64,000 nt of DNA from CAZEDU01 sp964511185 (GCA_964511185.1 CAZEDU010000001.1:101787-165786), one strand, 5' to 3'. Shown: positions 8,338 to 19,203, counted from the stretch's first letter. Program-made: numbers and translations. The notes: generated from the sequence alone by a model not told the origin.

Positions 8338-9374
8338 GCCGGCTCTCCCGACGCGCGCGTGCGCCGCCCCGGCCAGAAGCGCTTCGGCAAGACCTGCCAA
8401 ATCTCCGCGGTGCCGAAGAGCCCCTGCGGCCGCGCCAGCATCAGCGCGACCAGGAGCAGCCCGTAGATGGGCATGCGGATCTGGTCGACCTTCTGCGTGA
8501 GCGAGGCGTCGTGCCCGCCCAGCTGCGTGAACAAGGTGCGCATGCCCTCGGGCAAGAGCGTGAGCGCCACCGCCGCGACGATGGCGCCGGTGGTGGAGCC
8601 CAGCCCGCCGGCGACGACCATCACCACCACCTCCATCGACTTCACGAAGGTGAACGAGCCGGGGTTGATGATCGGCACGAAGTGCGCGAACAGCCCGCCC
8701 GCGATGCCGGCGAAGAACGACGAGACCACGAACGAGCGGACCTTGTAGCCGGTGGTGTCGACCCCCATCGCCTCGGCGGCGACCTCGTCCTCGCGAATCG
8801 CCCACAGCGAGCGGCCGTGCGAGGACGCGGCGATGCGGCGGGACACCAAAATCACCAGGAAGACCCAGAACCACACCATGAAGAAGCTGCTGCGCTGGGG
8901 GATGCCGGCGATGCCGAGCGCGCCGCCCAACGCCTGGGTGTTCTGCACCACCACGCGGATGATCTCGCCGAACCCCAACGTCACGATGGCCAGGTAGTCC
9001 CCGCGCAGGCGCAGCGACGGCAGACCGACCAGGAAGCCGCACAGCGCCGCCGCCGCCCCGCCCACCAACAGCGCGCCCAGGAAGAGCAGCTGATCCGACG
9101 CCGCGACCGGCAGGCCGCTGATGGCCAGCTCCTTGACCGCCAGCGAGAACTTGCCAGCGGTGTACGCGCCCACCGCCATGAACCCGGCGTGGCCGATGGA
9201 GAACTGGCCGGTCATGCCGTTCACGATGTTGAGCGACACCGCGAGGATGACGTTCACCCCGACGAGCGACGACAGGTAGACGAAGAAGTGCTGCTCGCCC
9301 ACCACCCACTGCAGCGCGGCGAGGAGGACGATGGAGACCAGCACCGGGGTGATGCCGCGCAGGCGCTTGTCCAT
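8334..9374 (-). CDS. livM: Branched-chain amino acid ABC transporter, permease LivM
   Basis: Inner-membrane permease of 346 residues with about eight to ten hydrophobic segments. The family hallmarks NIVNGMTGQFSIGHAGFMAVGA (near residue 50) and a later SLRLRGDYLAIVTLGFGEI-type coupling loop are present. It should pair with LivH to form the translocation channel. The ATG at 9374 overlaps the livH stop by one base (TGATG). The C-terminal tail is rich in Arg and Pro. Confidence 0.94.
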   Translation of the reverse strand: MDKRLRGITPVLVSIVLLAALQWVVGEQHFFVYLSSLVGVNVILAVSLNIVNGMTGQFSIGHAGFMAVGAYTAGKFSLAVKELAISGLPVAASDQLLFLGALLVGGAAAALCGFLVGLPSLRLRGDYLAIVTLGFGEIIRVVVQNTQALGGALGIAGIPQRSSFFMVWFWVFLVILVSRRIAASSHGRSLWAIREDEVAAEAMGVDTTGYKVRSFVVSSFFAGIAGGLFAHFVPIINPGSFTFVKSMEVVVMVVAGGLGSTTGAIVAAVALTLLPEGMRTLFTQLGGHDASLTQKVDQIRMPIYGLLLVALMLARPQGLFGTAEIWQVLPKRFWPGRRTRASGEPA

Positions 9375-10315
9375 CACACCTTCTCCGCGACGACTCGGCC
9401 GAACAGCCCCTCGGGCCGCACCAGGAGCACCACGATGAGGAAGCCGAACGCCACCGCGTCGCGCCAGCTCGACGAGGTGTAGCCGACCACGAACTCCTCG
9501 CACAGCCCCAGGACCAGCGCGCCCAGGACGGCGCCCGGCACGTTCCCGATGCCGCCGATCACCGCGGCGACGAAGGCCTTGAGCCCCACGTACAGCCCCA
9601 TCAGCGGCTGCACCGCGGTGTCCTTGATGGCGTAGAGCAGCCCCGCGCCGGCGGCGAGCGCCGAGCCGAGCATGAAGGTGCCGGCGATGACCCGGTCGGT
9701 GTTGATGCCCATCAACGCCGCCGTGCGGTGGTCGAACGAGACCGCCCGCATCGCGCGGCCGAAGCGCGTGCGGTAGACGAGCAGCTGCAGGCCGACCATC
9801 AGGAAGACGGCGATGCCGAACGAGATGACCTGCCAGTTCCACACCACCACGTCGCCCAGCGTGAGCCACTCGACCGGGCGGATGACCTCGGGGAACGCGC
9901 GCGGCGCCGCGCCGGGGAGCACGGTGAGCGAGCGGCCGAACAGCTCCACCTTCCAGTCGAGCTGAAAGCCGTAGCTGAGCGCGAACGAGATGCCAATGGC
10001 GGTGATCAACGCCGTGAGCCGCGGCTTGTTGCGCAGCGGCCGGTACGCGAAGCGCTCGATGAGCAGGCCCAGGCCCGCGCAGAACGCCATCGCCACGATG
10101 AAGACCAGCACCACCCCGAGCAGGCTCGACTGCGCCTGGCGCCCCAGCTGGAACGCGGTGGCGTAGCCGACGTAGACGCCCACCATCATCACGTCGCCGT
10201 GCGCGAAGTTGATCAGCTTCAGCACGCCGTAGACCATGGTGTAGCCGAGCGCGACCAGCGCGTAGATGGTCCCCGCGGCCAAACCGTTGATGACGTGCTG
10301 AAGGAAGTCGCTCAT
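9374..10315 (-). CDS. livH: Branched-chain amino acid ABC transporter, permease LivH
   Basis: Inner-membrane permease of 313 residues. It starts with the LivH hallmark QHVINGLAAGTIYALVALGYTMVYGVLKLINFAHGD region (residues 5-41), has about eight transmembrane segments, and ends with an RPEGLFG motif shared with LivM. It begins 16 bases after the solute-binding lipoprotein gene and is coupled to livM. The order J-H-M-G-F is the classical complete system. Confidence 0.95.
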   Translation of the reverse strand: MSDFLQHVINGLAAGTIYALVALGYTMVYGVLKLINFAHGDVMMVGVYVGYATAFQLGRQAQSSLLGVVLVFIVAMAFCAGLGLLIERFAYRPLRNKPRLTALITAIGISFALSYGFQLDWKVELFGRSLTVLPGAAPRAFPEVIRPVEWLTLGDVVVWNWQVISFGIAVFLMVGLQLLVYRTRFGRAMRAVSFDHRTAALMGINTDRVIAGTFMLGSALAAGAGLLYAIKDTAVQPLMGLYVGLKAFVAAVIGGIGNVPGAVLGALVLGLCEEFVVGYTSSSWRDAVAFGFLIVVLLVRPEGLFGRVVAEKV

Positions 10316-10331
10316 CGAGGCGCTTGAAGCC

Positions 10332-11528
10332 TTATGGCGAGATGGTCTCGACGTACTTGAACTTGCCGTCGGCGACCTGCAGCACCACCGCGGGCTTCAC
10401 CGCGTTGCGCTTCTCGTCGATGCTGATGGTGCCCGCCACGCCGGGGAAGTCCTTGGTCTGCGCGAGGGCGTCGCGCAGCGCGGGGCCAGACAAGTCCGGG
10501 GCGCGCTTCATCGCGTCGATCGCCACCTTGGCCGCGTCGTAGCCGAGCGCCGCCAAGCTGTCGGGCACGCTGCCGTACGCCGTCTTGTACGCCTTGATGA
10601 AGTTCTGCACGCGCGGCGAGGGGTCCTCGGCCGAGTAGTGGTTCGACACGTACGCGCCTTCGATGGCGCTGCCGCCCAGCTCGAACAGCTTGTCCGAGTC
10701 CCACCCGTCGCTGCCGAGCAGCGTCACCTTGAGCGACAGCTCGCGCGCCTGCCGCGCGATGATGCCGACGTCGGAGTAGTAGCCGGGGATGTAGATGGCC
10801 TCGGGCTTGGCGCGCTTGAGCGCGGTGAGCTGCGCGCGGAAGTCGGTGTCGCCCTTCGAGTAGGCCTCCTTCGCGACGATCTTCCCGCCCAGCTCGGTGA
10901 ACTTGCGGTCGAAGACCTCGGTGAGCCCCTTCGAGTACGCGCTCTTCATGTCCTCGAGGATGGCGACCCTGCCGAACTTCAGGTTCTCGCGCGCGAACTT
11001 CGCCATCACGAAGCCCTGGAACGGGTCGATGAAGCAGACGCGGAAGATGTAGTCGCCGACCTCGGTCACCGACGGGTTGGTGGACGACGGGGTGATCATC
11101 GGCACCTTGGCTTGCTGCGCTTTGGGCGCCATCGCCAGCGAGTTCGACGAGGCCACCTCGCCCAGGATGAGCTTCACCTTGTCCTGCGTGATGAGGCGGG
11201 TGACCGCGCTCGCCGCCTCTTCCGGCTTCGACTGGTTGTCGTAGACGCGGACCATCACCTTCTTGCCCTTCACGCCCCCGGCCGCGTTGACCTCGTTGAG
11301 CGCCAGCTCGATGCCCCGCTGGGTCGAGATGCCGAACGCCGCCTCGGAGCCGGTGAGCGAGCCCACCTCGCCCAGCCAGATGACATCATCGGACGCGGGC
11401 GCGGCGCCCGGGGCGGCCGAAGGTGCCTGGCCCGTTTCACCGCCCGCGGGCGTTTGCGTGCTCTTCTTCTCGCAGGCCAAGAAGCTCATCGCCAGCGCGG
11501 CGAACGCCACGGCAGACCATTGACGCAT
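10332..11528 (-). CDS. livJ: Branched-chain amino acid ABC transporter, binding lipoprotein
   Basis: The 398-residue periplasmic receptor (Peripla_BP_6 type) begins with a lipoprotein signal ending in SFLAC, so Cys19 would be lipidated. A Thr/Pro/Gly/Ala-rich linker leads to the folded domain, where IWLGEVGSLTGSEAAFG matches the family's ligand-site start (about residues 49-65). The ATG is preceded by GGAGG. It is the first gene of the operon and is divergent from the cNMP-binding gene, so the 163-base interval 11529-11691 should hold the liv promoter; I could not define its elements. Confidence 0.93.
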   Translation of the reverse strand: MRQWSAVAFAALAMSFLACEKKSTQTPAGGETGQAPSAAPGAAPASDDVIWLGEVGSLTGSEAAFGISTQRGIELALNEVNAAGGVKGKKVMVRVYDNQSKPEEAASAVTRLITQDKVKLILGEVASSNSLAMAPKAQQAKVPMITPSSTNPSVTEVGDYIFRVCFIDPFQGFVMAKFARENLKFGRVAILEDMKSAYSKGLTEVFDRKFTELGGKIVAKEAYSKGDTDFRAQLTALKRAKPEAIYIPGYYSDVGIIARQARELSLKVTLLGSDGWDSDKLFELGGSAIEGAYVSNHYSAEDPSPRVQNFIKAYKTAYGSVPDSLAALGYDAAKVAIDAMKRAPDLSGPALRDALAQTKDFPGVAGTISIDEKRNAVKPAVVLQVADGKFKYVETISP

Positions 11529-11691
11529 CAGGTGAGTCCTCCCCGTTTTTCAAGCTGGGTGAAAGGCCGGGGTCTTCTATGGGGCGAAGTCACCCGGGGT
11601 CAAGCCAAGGAACACGCGCGAAGAGCGCATCTTCCCGAGGCGCCACGGACACTTGCGCGCTCGATGGCGGGCTTCGGTAAGGTGCTTGGAC

Positions 11692-12138
11692 ATGCACTCC
11701 GAACGACTGCAGCTCCTGCAACGAATGCCCCTGCTCGCGGGCCTGCCGCACGGCGAGCTCGAGCGGTTGGCCGAGCACGTCCAAGAGAAGCGCTTCGACA
11801 CCGGCGCCGAGCTGATCAAGGAGGGCACCAGCGGCTTCTCGGCGTTCTTCATCGTCTCCGGCCGCTGCGAGGTGCGGCGGCGCTCGGGCACCGAGGCGGT
11901 GCGGCTCGCGTACTTGGAGCCGGGCGACTTCTTCGGTGAGCTGGCGATTCTGGACCCCGCGCCGCGCAGCGCGACGGTGAGCGCGCTCGAGCCGACCGCC
12001 ACGCTGGTGCTCGACGAGTACCAATTCAAGGCCGCGCTGCAGACCAACCTGTCCATGGCGCTGCACCTGGTGAAGGTGCTCGCCGCCCGGCTGCGCGCAT
12101 TCGAGGACGAGTTCGCCCGGTACTTTCGAAAGGGCTAG
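11692..12138 (+). CDS. Stand-alone cyclic nucleotide-binding domain protein
   Basis: The 148-residue protein is almost entirely one cNMP-binding (CAP_ED) domain. The phosphate-binding cassette reads GDFFGELAILDPAPRSATV (about residues 79-97), with the Glu and Arg expected to contact ribose and cyclic phosphate. There is no DNA-binding HTH, kinase or channel domain, so it may be a regulatory subunit or a sensor acting by protein contact. The ATG at 11692 is preferred over one 39 bases upstream because domain homology begins at MHSERLQLL. The stop is followed immediately by a dispersed repeat. Confidence 0.88.
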   Translation: MHSERLQLLQRMPLLAGLPHGELERLAEHVQEKRFDTGAELIKEGTSGFSAFFIVSGRCEVRRRSGTEAVRLAYLEPGDFFGELAILDPAPRSATVSALEPTATLVLDEYQFKAALQTNLSMALHLVKVLAARLRAFEDEFARYFRKG

Positions 12139-12142
12139 CCTC

Positions 12143-12251
12143 TCCGCCGCCATCTCCAACGCGTCAAATCCCTGGGTGGAGGCTCGGCTGCGCTGGTCGG
12201 GTTCGCCCGGAGCCGCCGGACGCCATGCCCATTCCCTTTCCTCCGGGCCGA
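12143..12251 (+). repeat. Dispersed intergenic repeat, copy A (R module only)
   Basis: The stretch 12161-12251 matches 44332-44420 in the same orientation with only a handful of substitutions and two single-base gaps. Weaker similarity extends left to about 12143, just past the cNMP gene stop. It lies in the convergent gap before the TSP3 lipoprotein gene. No protein is evident. It is the right-hand (R) part of the composite element described at 44236-44420; the left-hand L part is missing here. Confidence 0.8.
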
Positions 12252-12266
12252 GCCGCGAACGCGCGC

Positions 12267-14132
12267 CTACGGCTCCGGCGTGGAGCCGCTGTTCTGCGGC
12301 TGGCGAGAGACCCGGCGCACGAAGTCGGCCGCGTTGTTGTTCGAGTCGTAGTTGTTGCCTGCCGTGGCGTCGACGCCGCCTTCCATCGTCTGGGGGGTCG
12401 AGGTCGACTTGGCCTTGCGCTCGAGCGACTCGCCCGAGGTGAAGGCCGGCGCCGCGACGGCCTGTCCTTCCGGCCCTGCCGCCGCGCCGTAGCCCAACGT
12501 GTCGCTCACGGCGGCGTCGACCAGCGCGGTGCTCAAGCTCGGCGAGCCGATGCGCACGTGGCCGGCGCTGTCGCTGAAGCCGAGCGTCGTCGGCGCGCCC
12601 GCGCTGGTGACGCGGACGTGATCCGCCGTCACGCCGCCTTGGTAGCCCTGCGCGCCGCCGGAGACGATGAGGTAGTAGCCGCGGGCAGGAATCGACGCGT
12701 CGGCCGGCAAGGCGACGACGTTCTGGTACGTGGTCCCCGACGCCGAGCGGTACTGCAGCCGCCAACCGGAGAGGCTCACCGGGTGGGGGCCGCCGTTGTA
12801 CAGCTCGACGAGCTCGTCGCCCGCGCCGCCGGGCCCTGCGGCGGCGACCTCGCTCAGCACAATGTCGCAGACGTCGCCGCGCCCGTCGGTGTCGAAGTCG
12901 GCCTGGTTGCTGTTGGCCACCAGCACGCAGTTGTCGCACGCGTCGCCCTTGCCATCGCCGTCGACGTCGGCCTGCGAGACGTTGGACACGCCCGGGCAGT
13001 TGTCGCAGACATCGCCGCGGCCGTCGCCATCCGAGTCGGTCTGGTTGGCGTTGCTGAGCGCGGGGCAGTTGTCGCACGCGTCGCCTCTCCCGTCGCCATC
13101 TCCGTCGGCCTGATTCGCGTTCGCGACGCTCGGGCAGTTGTCACAGGCGTTGCCGCGGCCATCGCCGTCCGAGTCGGCTTGGCCCACGTTCGCGACGAAC
13201 GGGCAGTTGTCGGTGGCGTTGGGGATGCCGTCGTTGTCGTTGTCGCCGTCACACACGTCGCCGATGCCATCGCCATCGACGTCGCCTTGGTTCGGGTTGG
13301 AGACCGCCACGCAGTTGTCGCACGCATCGCCCTTGCCATCGCCGTCCGTGTCGGCCTGGCTGGGGTTCGGCACGCTCAAGCAGTTGTCGCACGCGTCGCC
13401 CACGCCATCGCCATCGCTGTCGGTCTGAGAAGGGTTCGCGACGTTTCGGCAGTTGTCACACGGCCCCTGGACCATGTCGTTGTCGGGGTCGTCGGTGGCG
13501 ACCACGCAGACGGTGGCCTGCCCGTGGCCGGTGCACATCCGCACGCCGCAGCCGGGGGATGGCGGCTGGCACTTCTCTCCCACGCCCGGCACGTCGGGCG
13601 CGCCGCAGACGCCGCAGTTGTTGGCGGCGGGCGCGTGACATTGGGCGCCGGCCTCGCCGCAGCCGAGTTCTCCGACGCACCCTTCGGCGGTGACGCAAGG
13701 GGCGCCCAAACCGGGGACGTGGGGTGCGCCACAGACGCCGCAGTTGTTGGGGAGGCCCAGCGTGCAGGTGAGCTCGTCGCGACCGCTGCACGCCCATTCA
13801 CCGCACGCGCCACACGGGTCGCCCGGCGCGTGCTCGAGCGCGAGGCAACCGCCGCACGCGTTCGCCACGCCTTCGTCGACCAAGCCGTTGCAGTCGTTGT
13901 CGCGGCCGTCGCACAGCTCGGTGGTTGGGGAGACGGCGCCGACGCAGGCGCCGGGCTGGCCGTCGAGGCCGCACAGCGCCTGGCCGGCGAGGCAAACGCC
14001 GATGCCTTCGGTGCCCGCGGGGCCGGGGTAACAGCGAACCGGCTGCCCGGCGTCGCAGGTCGCTCTCGGGCAGCCGGACAGAAGCGCGGCGAGCGCGAGC
14101 AAGACGGGCGTGGCGCGGACAAGCGGGGCCAT
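12267..14132 (-). CDS. Lipoprotein with MopE-like motif, eight TSP3 repeats and lamin-tail domain
   Basis: A 621-residue surface lipoprotein with a signal ending in LLSGC. A cysteine-rich N-terminal region contains the MopE-type metal-binding motif DGRDNDCNGLVDEG and repeated NNCGVCGAP segments. About residues 220-430 hold eight thrombospondin type-3 repeats of the form CDNC...DSDGDGxGDA, which bind calcium through DxDxDG loops. A lamin-tail-like beta domain follows (about residues 430-580; start LSEVAAAGPGGAGDELVELYN). The ATG at 14132 is chosen because it starts the signal peptide; the frame is open upstream without homology. It is probably an exported calcium-binding adhesin or a cell-surface scaffold. 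The repeat gives visible ~69-base periodicity in the DNA. Confidence 0.88.
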   Translation of the reverse strand: MAPLVRATPVLLALAALLSGCPRATCDAGQPVRCYPGPAGTEGIGVCLAGQALCGLDGQPGACVGAVSPTTELCDGRDNDCNGLVDEGVANACGGCLALEHAPGDPCGACGEWACSGRDELTCTLGLPNNCGVCGAPHVPGLGAPCVTAEGCVGELGCGEAGAQCHAPAANNCGVCGAPDVPGVGEKCQPPSPGCGVRMCTGHGQATVCVVATDDPDNDMVQGPCDNCRNVANPSQTDSDGDGVGDACDNCLSVPNPSQADTDGDGKGDACDNCVAVSNPNQGDVDGDGIGDVCDGDNDNDGIPNATDNCPFVANVGQADSDGDGRGNACDNCPSVANANQADGDGDGRGDACDNCPALSNANQTDSDGDGRGDVCDNCPGVSNVSQADVDGDGKGDACDNCVLVANSNQADFDTDGRGDVCDIVLSEVAAAGPGGAGDELVELYNGGPHPVSLSGWRLQYRSASGTTYQNVVALPADASIPARGYYLIVSGGAQGYQGGVTADHVRVTSAGAPTTLGFSDSAGHVRIGSPSLSTALVDAAVSDTLGYGAAAGPEGQAVAAPAFTSGESLERKAKSTSTPQTMEGGVDATAGNNYDSNNNAADFVRRVSRQPQNSGSTPEP

Positions 14133-14227
14133 GGGCCGGTGGAGCTGATCCAACGCCCAGGTGATGCGCGGAGGCAAGTTCGGGGGCTCGGCACGGCCGG
14201 GGACAGTCCCCAGGGGGACAATCCCCG

Positions 14228-14740
14228 CTAGCGGGGGGCGCGCTTCTCGAGCTCGGTGAGGTGGTGGTCGAGCTCCTTCTCTTCCCGCGAGACGTCGAAG
14301 CCGTGGTGGCGCGCGCCGGTGAGGATGGCGACGCACATCATGAGCAGCTTCACGGTCCCGCGGGTGGGTTCCTGATCCGGGTGACCGTAGACCTCGTGCT
14401 TGAAGCGCTCGAGCAGCGTGGTGAAGTCCCGGAAGCACACCGCTTCGGACAGCTCGGGGAGCGGGCCGGTGTGGCTGGTGTCGGGAGGAAAGGCGATGCC
14501 GGCGTCGGTCAGCGCGAGCTGCCGGCCGTCGCCGAAGACGAGCAAGAGATAGGGGCGGTGCGTCTGCTTGTCGGTGCGCGGCTCGACGAGCGAAAGCTGC
14601 GCGGCGTCGAGGGCGAGCGAGCGGCCGGAGAAGACGTCGAAGAGCTGGGAGGCCGGCTCATCGAAGAGGACCTGTCCGCCGGGGCGGCTGCAGTGGGCGC
14701 GGATGGCGGCGAGTTGATCCGTTCGGGAACCGGCGGTCAT
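14228..14740 (-). CDS. Unknown soluble protein
   Basis: A 170-residue protein without signal or membrane segment. The ATG at 14740 follows an AGAGG ribosome site; an earlier in-frame GTG or ATG region reads as arginine-rich shadow sequence. Visible segments are GGQVLFDEPASQLFDVFSG and PYLLLVFGDGRQLALTDAG, which look like beta hairpins, followed by a helical C-terminal half (TVKLLMMCVAILTGARHHG). No family recognised. It is divergent from the small gene at 14919. Confidence 0.65.
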   Translation of the reverse strand: MTAGSRTDQLAAIRAHCSRPGGQVLFDEPASQLFDVFSGRSLALDAAQLSLVEPRTDKQTHRPYLLLVFGDGRQLALTDAGIAFPPDTSHTGPLPELSEAVCFRDFTTLLERFKHEVYGHPDQEPTRGTVKLLMMCVAILTGARHHGFDVSREEKELDHHLTELEKRAPR

Positions 14741-14918
14741 GGCGCCTCTTAACACGCGCAAGCGCCTGAATTCTCGAGCTCGAGACAACTGCTGCAGCGC
14801 GGCGGCGAGAATTCAGACATGGCTCTGAAAATCACCTTCGACCCCCGCTCCGGCCATCGCCCTCGCCCGCCCCTCGCCGACCGATCCACGCCTCGGCGCG
14901 CGCGAAGCGCTTCGTCAG

Positions 14919-15215
14919 GTGAGCAAAGGCGTCGCGCCCGTGCTGCTCTTCGGGCCCGACCGCTTCGCCGTCAACCTGACGAAGGGCCGCACCTTCTACC
15001 TCTGGACCAACGCGAGCAACCGCGCGGTGATGCAGGTCAATCGCTCGGTCGGTGCGCGGCTCGACGTCGGCCCGGTCGCGCCGGTGAAAGGCGCCGCGCG
15101 CTCCGCCGTGGTTCGCATGCTCATCCTCTGCGCCCAGCGCAAGGACGGCCTGGTCGCGATCGAAGCGAAGCGCCTGCTCAACGCGCTCAACTACCGCGGC
15201 CCGTTCAAGACCTGA
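14919..15215 (+). CDS. Small unknown protein, N terminus uncertain
   Basis: The 98-residue frame from GTG 14919 encodes a beta-rich small protein (FGPDRFAVNLTKGRTFYLWT, then MLILCAQRKDGLVAIEAKRLL). Protein-like sequence continues upstream in the same frame back to a stop at 14826, but no good start codon lies there. A separate ATG at 14819 in another frame would begin MALKITFDPRSG. A one-base indel, real or from assembly, could join the two. The stop abuts the dnaK stop. Confidence 0.5.
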   Translation: MSKGVAPVLLFGPDRFAVNLTKGRTFYLWTNASNRAVMQVNRSVGARLDVGPVAPVKGAARSAVVRMLILCAQRKDGLVAIEAKRLLNALNYRGPFKT

Positions 15216-17051
<1,836 letters not shown>

Positions 17052-17054
17052 ACG

Positions 17055-17795
17055 TTACGCGTCTCCGCTCGGAGGCTCCGAGCCTTCGGCAGGCTTCGAA
17101 GCCGCAGCCGGCGCCTTGGACACCATCACCAGCGCCGGTCGGACCAGCCGCTCGTTCAGCGTGTAGCCGCGGACGAGCTCGGTCACCACGTGGTTGGGGG
17201 GCAGCTCGGCCGTCTCCACCTGCTGCATCGCTTCATGGAAGCGCGGGTCGAACGGCTGCCCCTGACTGACGAACGACTTGATGCCGTGCTTGCCCAAGGT
17301 GTCTTCGAAGAGCTTGCGCGTCATCGCCACGCCTTCGCGAAACCCTTCCAGGTCCGTCGCCGACTTGCCGTGCTCGAGCGCGCGGTCGAGGTTGTCGATG
17401 ATCGGGAGGAAGTCCTTGAGCAGCTTCTCGACGCCGTACTTCTGAATCTCTTCCTTCTCTTTCGCCGCCCGCTTCTTGAAGTTGTCGAGGTCGGCGACCG
17501 CGCGGAGCATCTTCTCGTGCGAGTCCTTGACCTTCTCCATCATCTCGCGGCCCTTCGCGAGCGACAGCTCGAGCTGCGCCTTCAGCGCTTCGACCTCTTT
17601 CGAGTCCGCGGCGACCGGGCCGCCCGCGCCGGCGGCGCCTTCGACCTCGACCGCGACTTCGGCGGTGACCGCTTCGGAAGGGGCGGGCTCGACGGGCGCC
17701 TCACCGGTGTGCTTTCGCACGCTCTCGAGCGCCTCTTTGATCACGTCGGCGCTGATATCCGCGGAAAATTGACCCTTTTCACCGGACCGGGACAC
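17055..17795 (-). CDS. grpE: Nucleotide exchange factor GrpE
   Basis: The 246-residue GrpE drives ADP release from DnaK. An acidic, Ala/Glu/Pro-rich N-terminal extension (about residues 1-75) precedes a long coiled-coil helix and the C-terminal beta domain, where NLDRALEHGKS and LVRGYTLNERLVRPALVMVSK match the family. A further Ala/Pro tail ends the protein. GTG at 17795 gives the most plausible N terminus; no ATG is available in frame before the coiled coil. It is followed directly by dnaK. Confidence 0.93.
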   Translation of the reverse strand: MSRSGEKGQFSADISADVIKEALESVRKHTGEAPVEPAPSEAVTAEVAVEVEGAAGAGGPVAADSKEVEALKAQLELSLAKGREMMEKVKDSHEKMLRAVADLDNFKKRAAKEKEEIQKYGVEKLLKDFLPIIDNLDRALEHGKSATDLEGFREGVAMTRKLFEDTLGKHGIKSFVSQGQPFDPRFHEAMQQVETAELPPNHVVTELVRGYTLNERLVRPALVMVSKAPAAASKPAEGSEPPSGDA

Positions 17796-17854
17796 GCGTC
17801 GACTATCGCACGGCCCGATGCGCGCACCAACGACGTAGTCGTCTCTGGGTGGAT

Positions 17855-18193
17855 CTACTTCTTCGTCGCCTTCGCCCGTCGGGTCCGCTTTCGGCCCTTG
17901 GGCGCGGCTTTCTTGCGGCTGGCCGCCTTCTTGCCCGGCGCCTTGGCGCGAATCACCTGCTCGGCCTTGTGAATCCCCAGCTCCACTGCGTCGGCCACGT
18001 CCTCGGCCGCCTTCTTGGCCCACTGGCCCAGCTCGTCCAGGCTCTCGCGCACCTTCGCCTGCGTCTTGGGGTCCTTGACTTCGGTGAGCAGGCGCTCGGC
18101 CTCCTGGCGCAGGTCTTCGCCTGCCCGCACCAGCTCGTCACGCGCCTTGAGGAAGAACGCCTTGAACTGCGCTTCGATCGGCTTGGGGTCCAT
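17855..18193 (-). CDS. Helical protein with Lys/Arg-rich histone-like tail
   Basis: A 112-residue protein. Residues 1-80 are amphipathic helix, phasin-like in character. The last 30 residues are almost wholly Lys, Arg and Ala with KKAA and RRAKATKK segments, like the tails of bacterial histone H1-like proteins. The ATG is preceded by AAAGGAG at good spacing. It sits between terC and grpE-dnaK on the same strand. A nucleoid-binding or polyphosphate/granule-associated role is possible; both are inference. Confidence 0.7.
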   Translation of the reverse strand: MDPKPIEAQFKAFFLKARDELVRAGEDLRQEAERLLTEVKDPKTQAKVRESLDELGQWAKKAAEDVADAVELGIHKAEQVIRAKAPGKKAASRKKAAPKGRKRTRRAKATKK

Positions 18194-18216
18194 GCTTGGC
18201 TCCTTTCAGGGCCACG

Positions 18217-19203
18217 TCAGCGGGCCAGCGGCGAGTCGTCGGGCAGCCGCGGCTTGGTGTCGTCGTGCTTCTGCTCGGCCGGAGGCCGAAGCCACGAGAG
18301 CGCGATGGAGCCACCGATGAGGCCAGCCACGACCGCGAGCGAGATGCCGATGGGAATCACGATGTGGAAGTAGTGAATGAGCATCTTCCCGCCCACGAAC
18401 AAGAGCACCGCGCCCAGGCCGTATTTCAAGTAGTGGAACTTTCCCATCACGCCGGCGAGCAGGAAGAAGAGCGAGCGCAGGCCCAGGATGGCGAAGATGT
18501 TCGAGGTGAAGACGATGAACGGGTCCTTGGTCACCGCGAAGATGGCGGGGATGGAGTCGACCGCGAACACCACGTCCGTCGCCTCGACGGTCACCAGCAC
18601 GAAGAGCAGCGGGGTCGCCAGGCGACGGCCGTTCTCGACGATGGTGAAGCGGCCGCCGTGGTAGGTGGTGGTCGCCGGCACCACGCGGCGGAAGAGGCGA
18701 AACACCAGGTTCTTGCTCGGGTCGACGTCCTCTTCCGTCTGCCGGAACAGCTTGATGCCCGTGTAGATGAGAATCGCGCCGAACACGTACATCACCCAGC
18801 CGAAGCGCTGGATGAGCGCCGCGCCGAGCAGGATGAACACGGCCCGCATCACCAGCGCGCCCAGAATCCCCCAGAACAGCACCTTGTGCTGGTACTGCTT
18901 GGGCACCGCGAAGAACTGCATCACCACCAAGATGACGAAGATGTTGTCGACCGAGAGCGCCTTCTCGATGAGGTAGCCCGTCAGGTACTGCAGCCCGAAG
19001 CTGCCGCCGAACATCCACCACACCCCGCCGCCGAACAGCAGCGCGAGCGCGATCCACACCAGGCTCCAGCCCAGCGCCTCCCGGACGCTCACCTCGTGGG
19101 AGTGGCGGTGAAAGACGCCCAGGTCGAGCGCCAGCATCAGCAGGATGAAGACGACGAAGCCGGCCCACAGGGCCGGGCTGCCAACGCTCTGGATGTTCAA
19201 CAC
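18217..19203 (-). CDS. TerC/Alx family integral membrane transporter
   Basis: A 328-residue inner-membrane protein with about nine hydrophobic segments. Family landmarks are EKALSVDNIFVILV (about residue 80) and EATDVVFAVDSIPAIFAVTKDPFIVF, whose membrane-embedded acidic residues are characteristic. Members of the TerC/Alx/YkoY group export manganese or other divalent metals and aid membrane protein metallation. In many bacteria such genes follow a yybP-ykoY manganese riboswitch. I looked for one in the 96 bases upstream and saw none. Start is GTG 19203. Confidence 0.9.
   Translation of the reverse strand: MLNIQSVGSPALWAGFVVFILLMLALDLGVFHRHSHEVSVREALGWSLVWIALALLFGGGVWWMFGGSFGLQYLTGYLIEKALSVDNIFVILVVMQFFAVPKQYQHKVLFWGILGALVMRAVFILLGAALIQRFGWVMYVFGAILIYTGIKLFRQTEEDVDPSKNLVFRLFRRVVPATTTYHGGRFTIVENGRRLATPLLFVLVTVEATDVVFAVDSIPAIFAVTKDPFIVFTSNIFAILGLRSLFFLLAGVMGKFHYLKYGLGAVLLFVGGKMLIHYFHIVIPIGISLAVVAGLIGGSIALSWLRPPAEQKHDDTKPRLPDDSPLAR

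Noticed and set aside
12840..13470. CRISPR-like regular DNA repeats
   Set aside because: The ~69-base periodicity is explained by eight TSP3 protein repeats in frame; repeats are not identical and there are no unique spacers.
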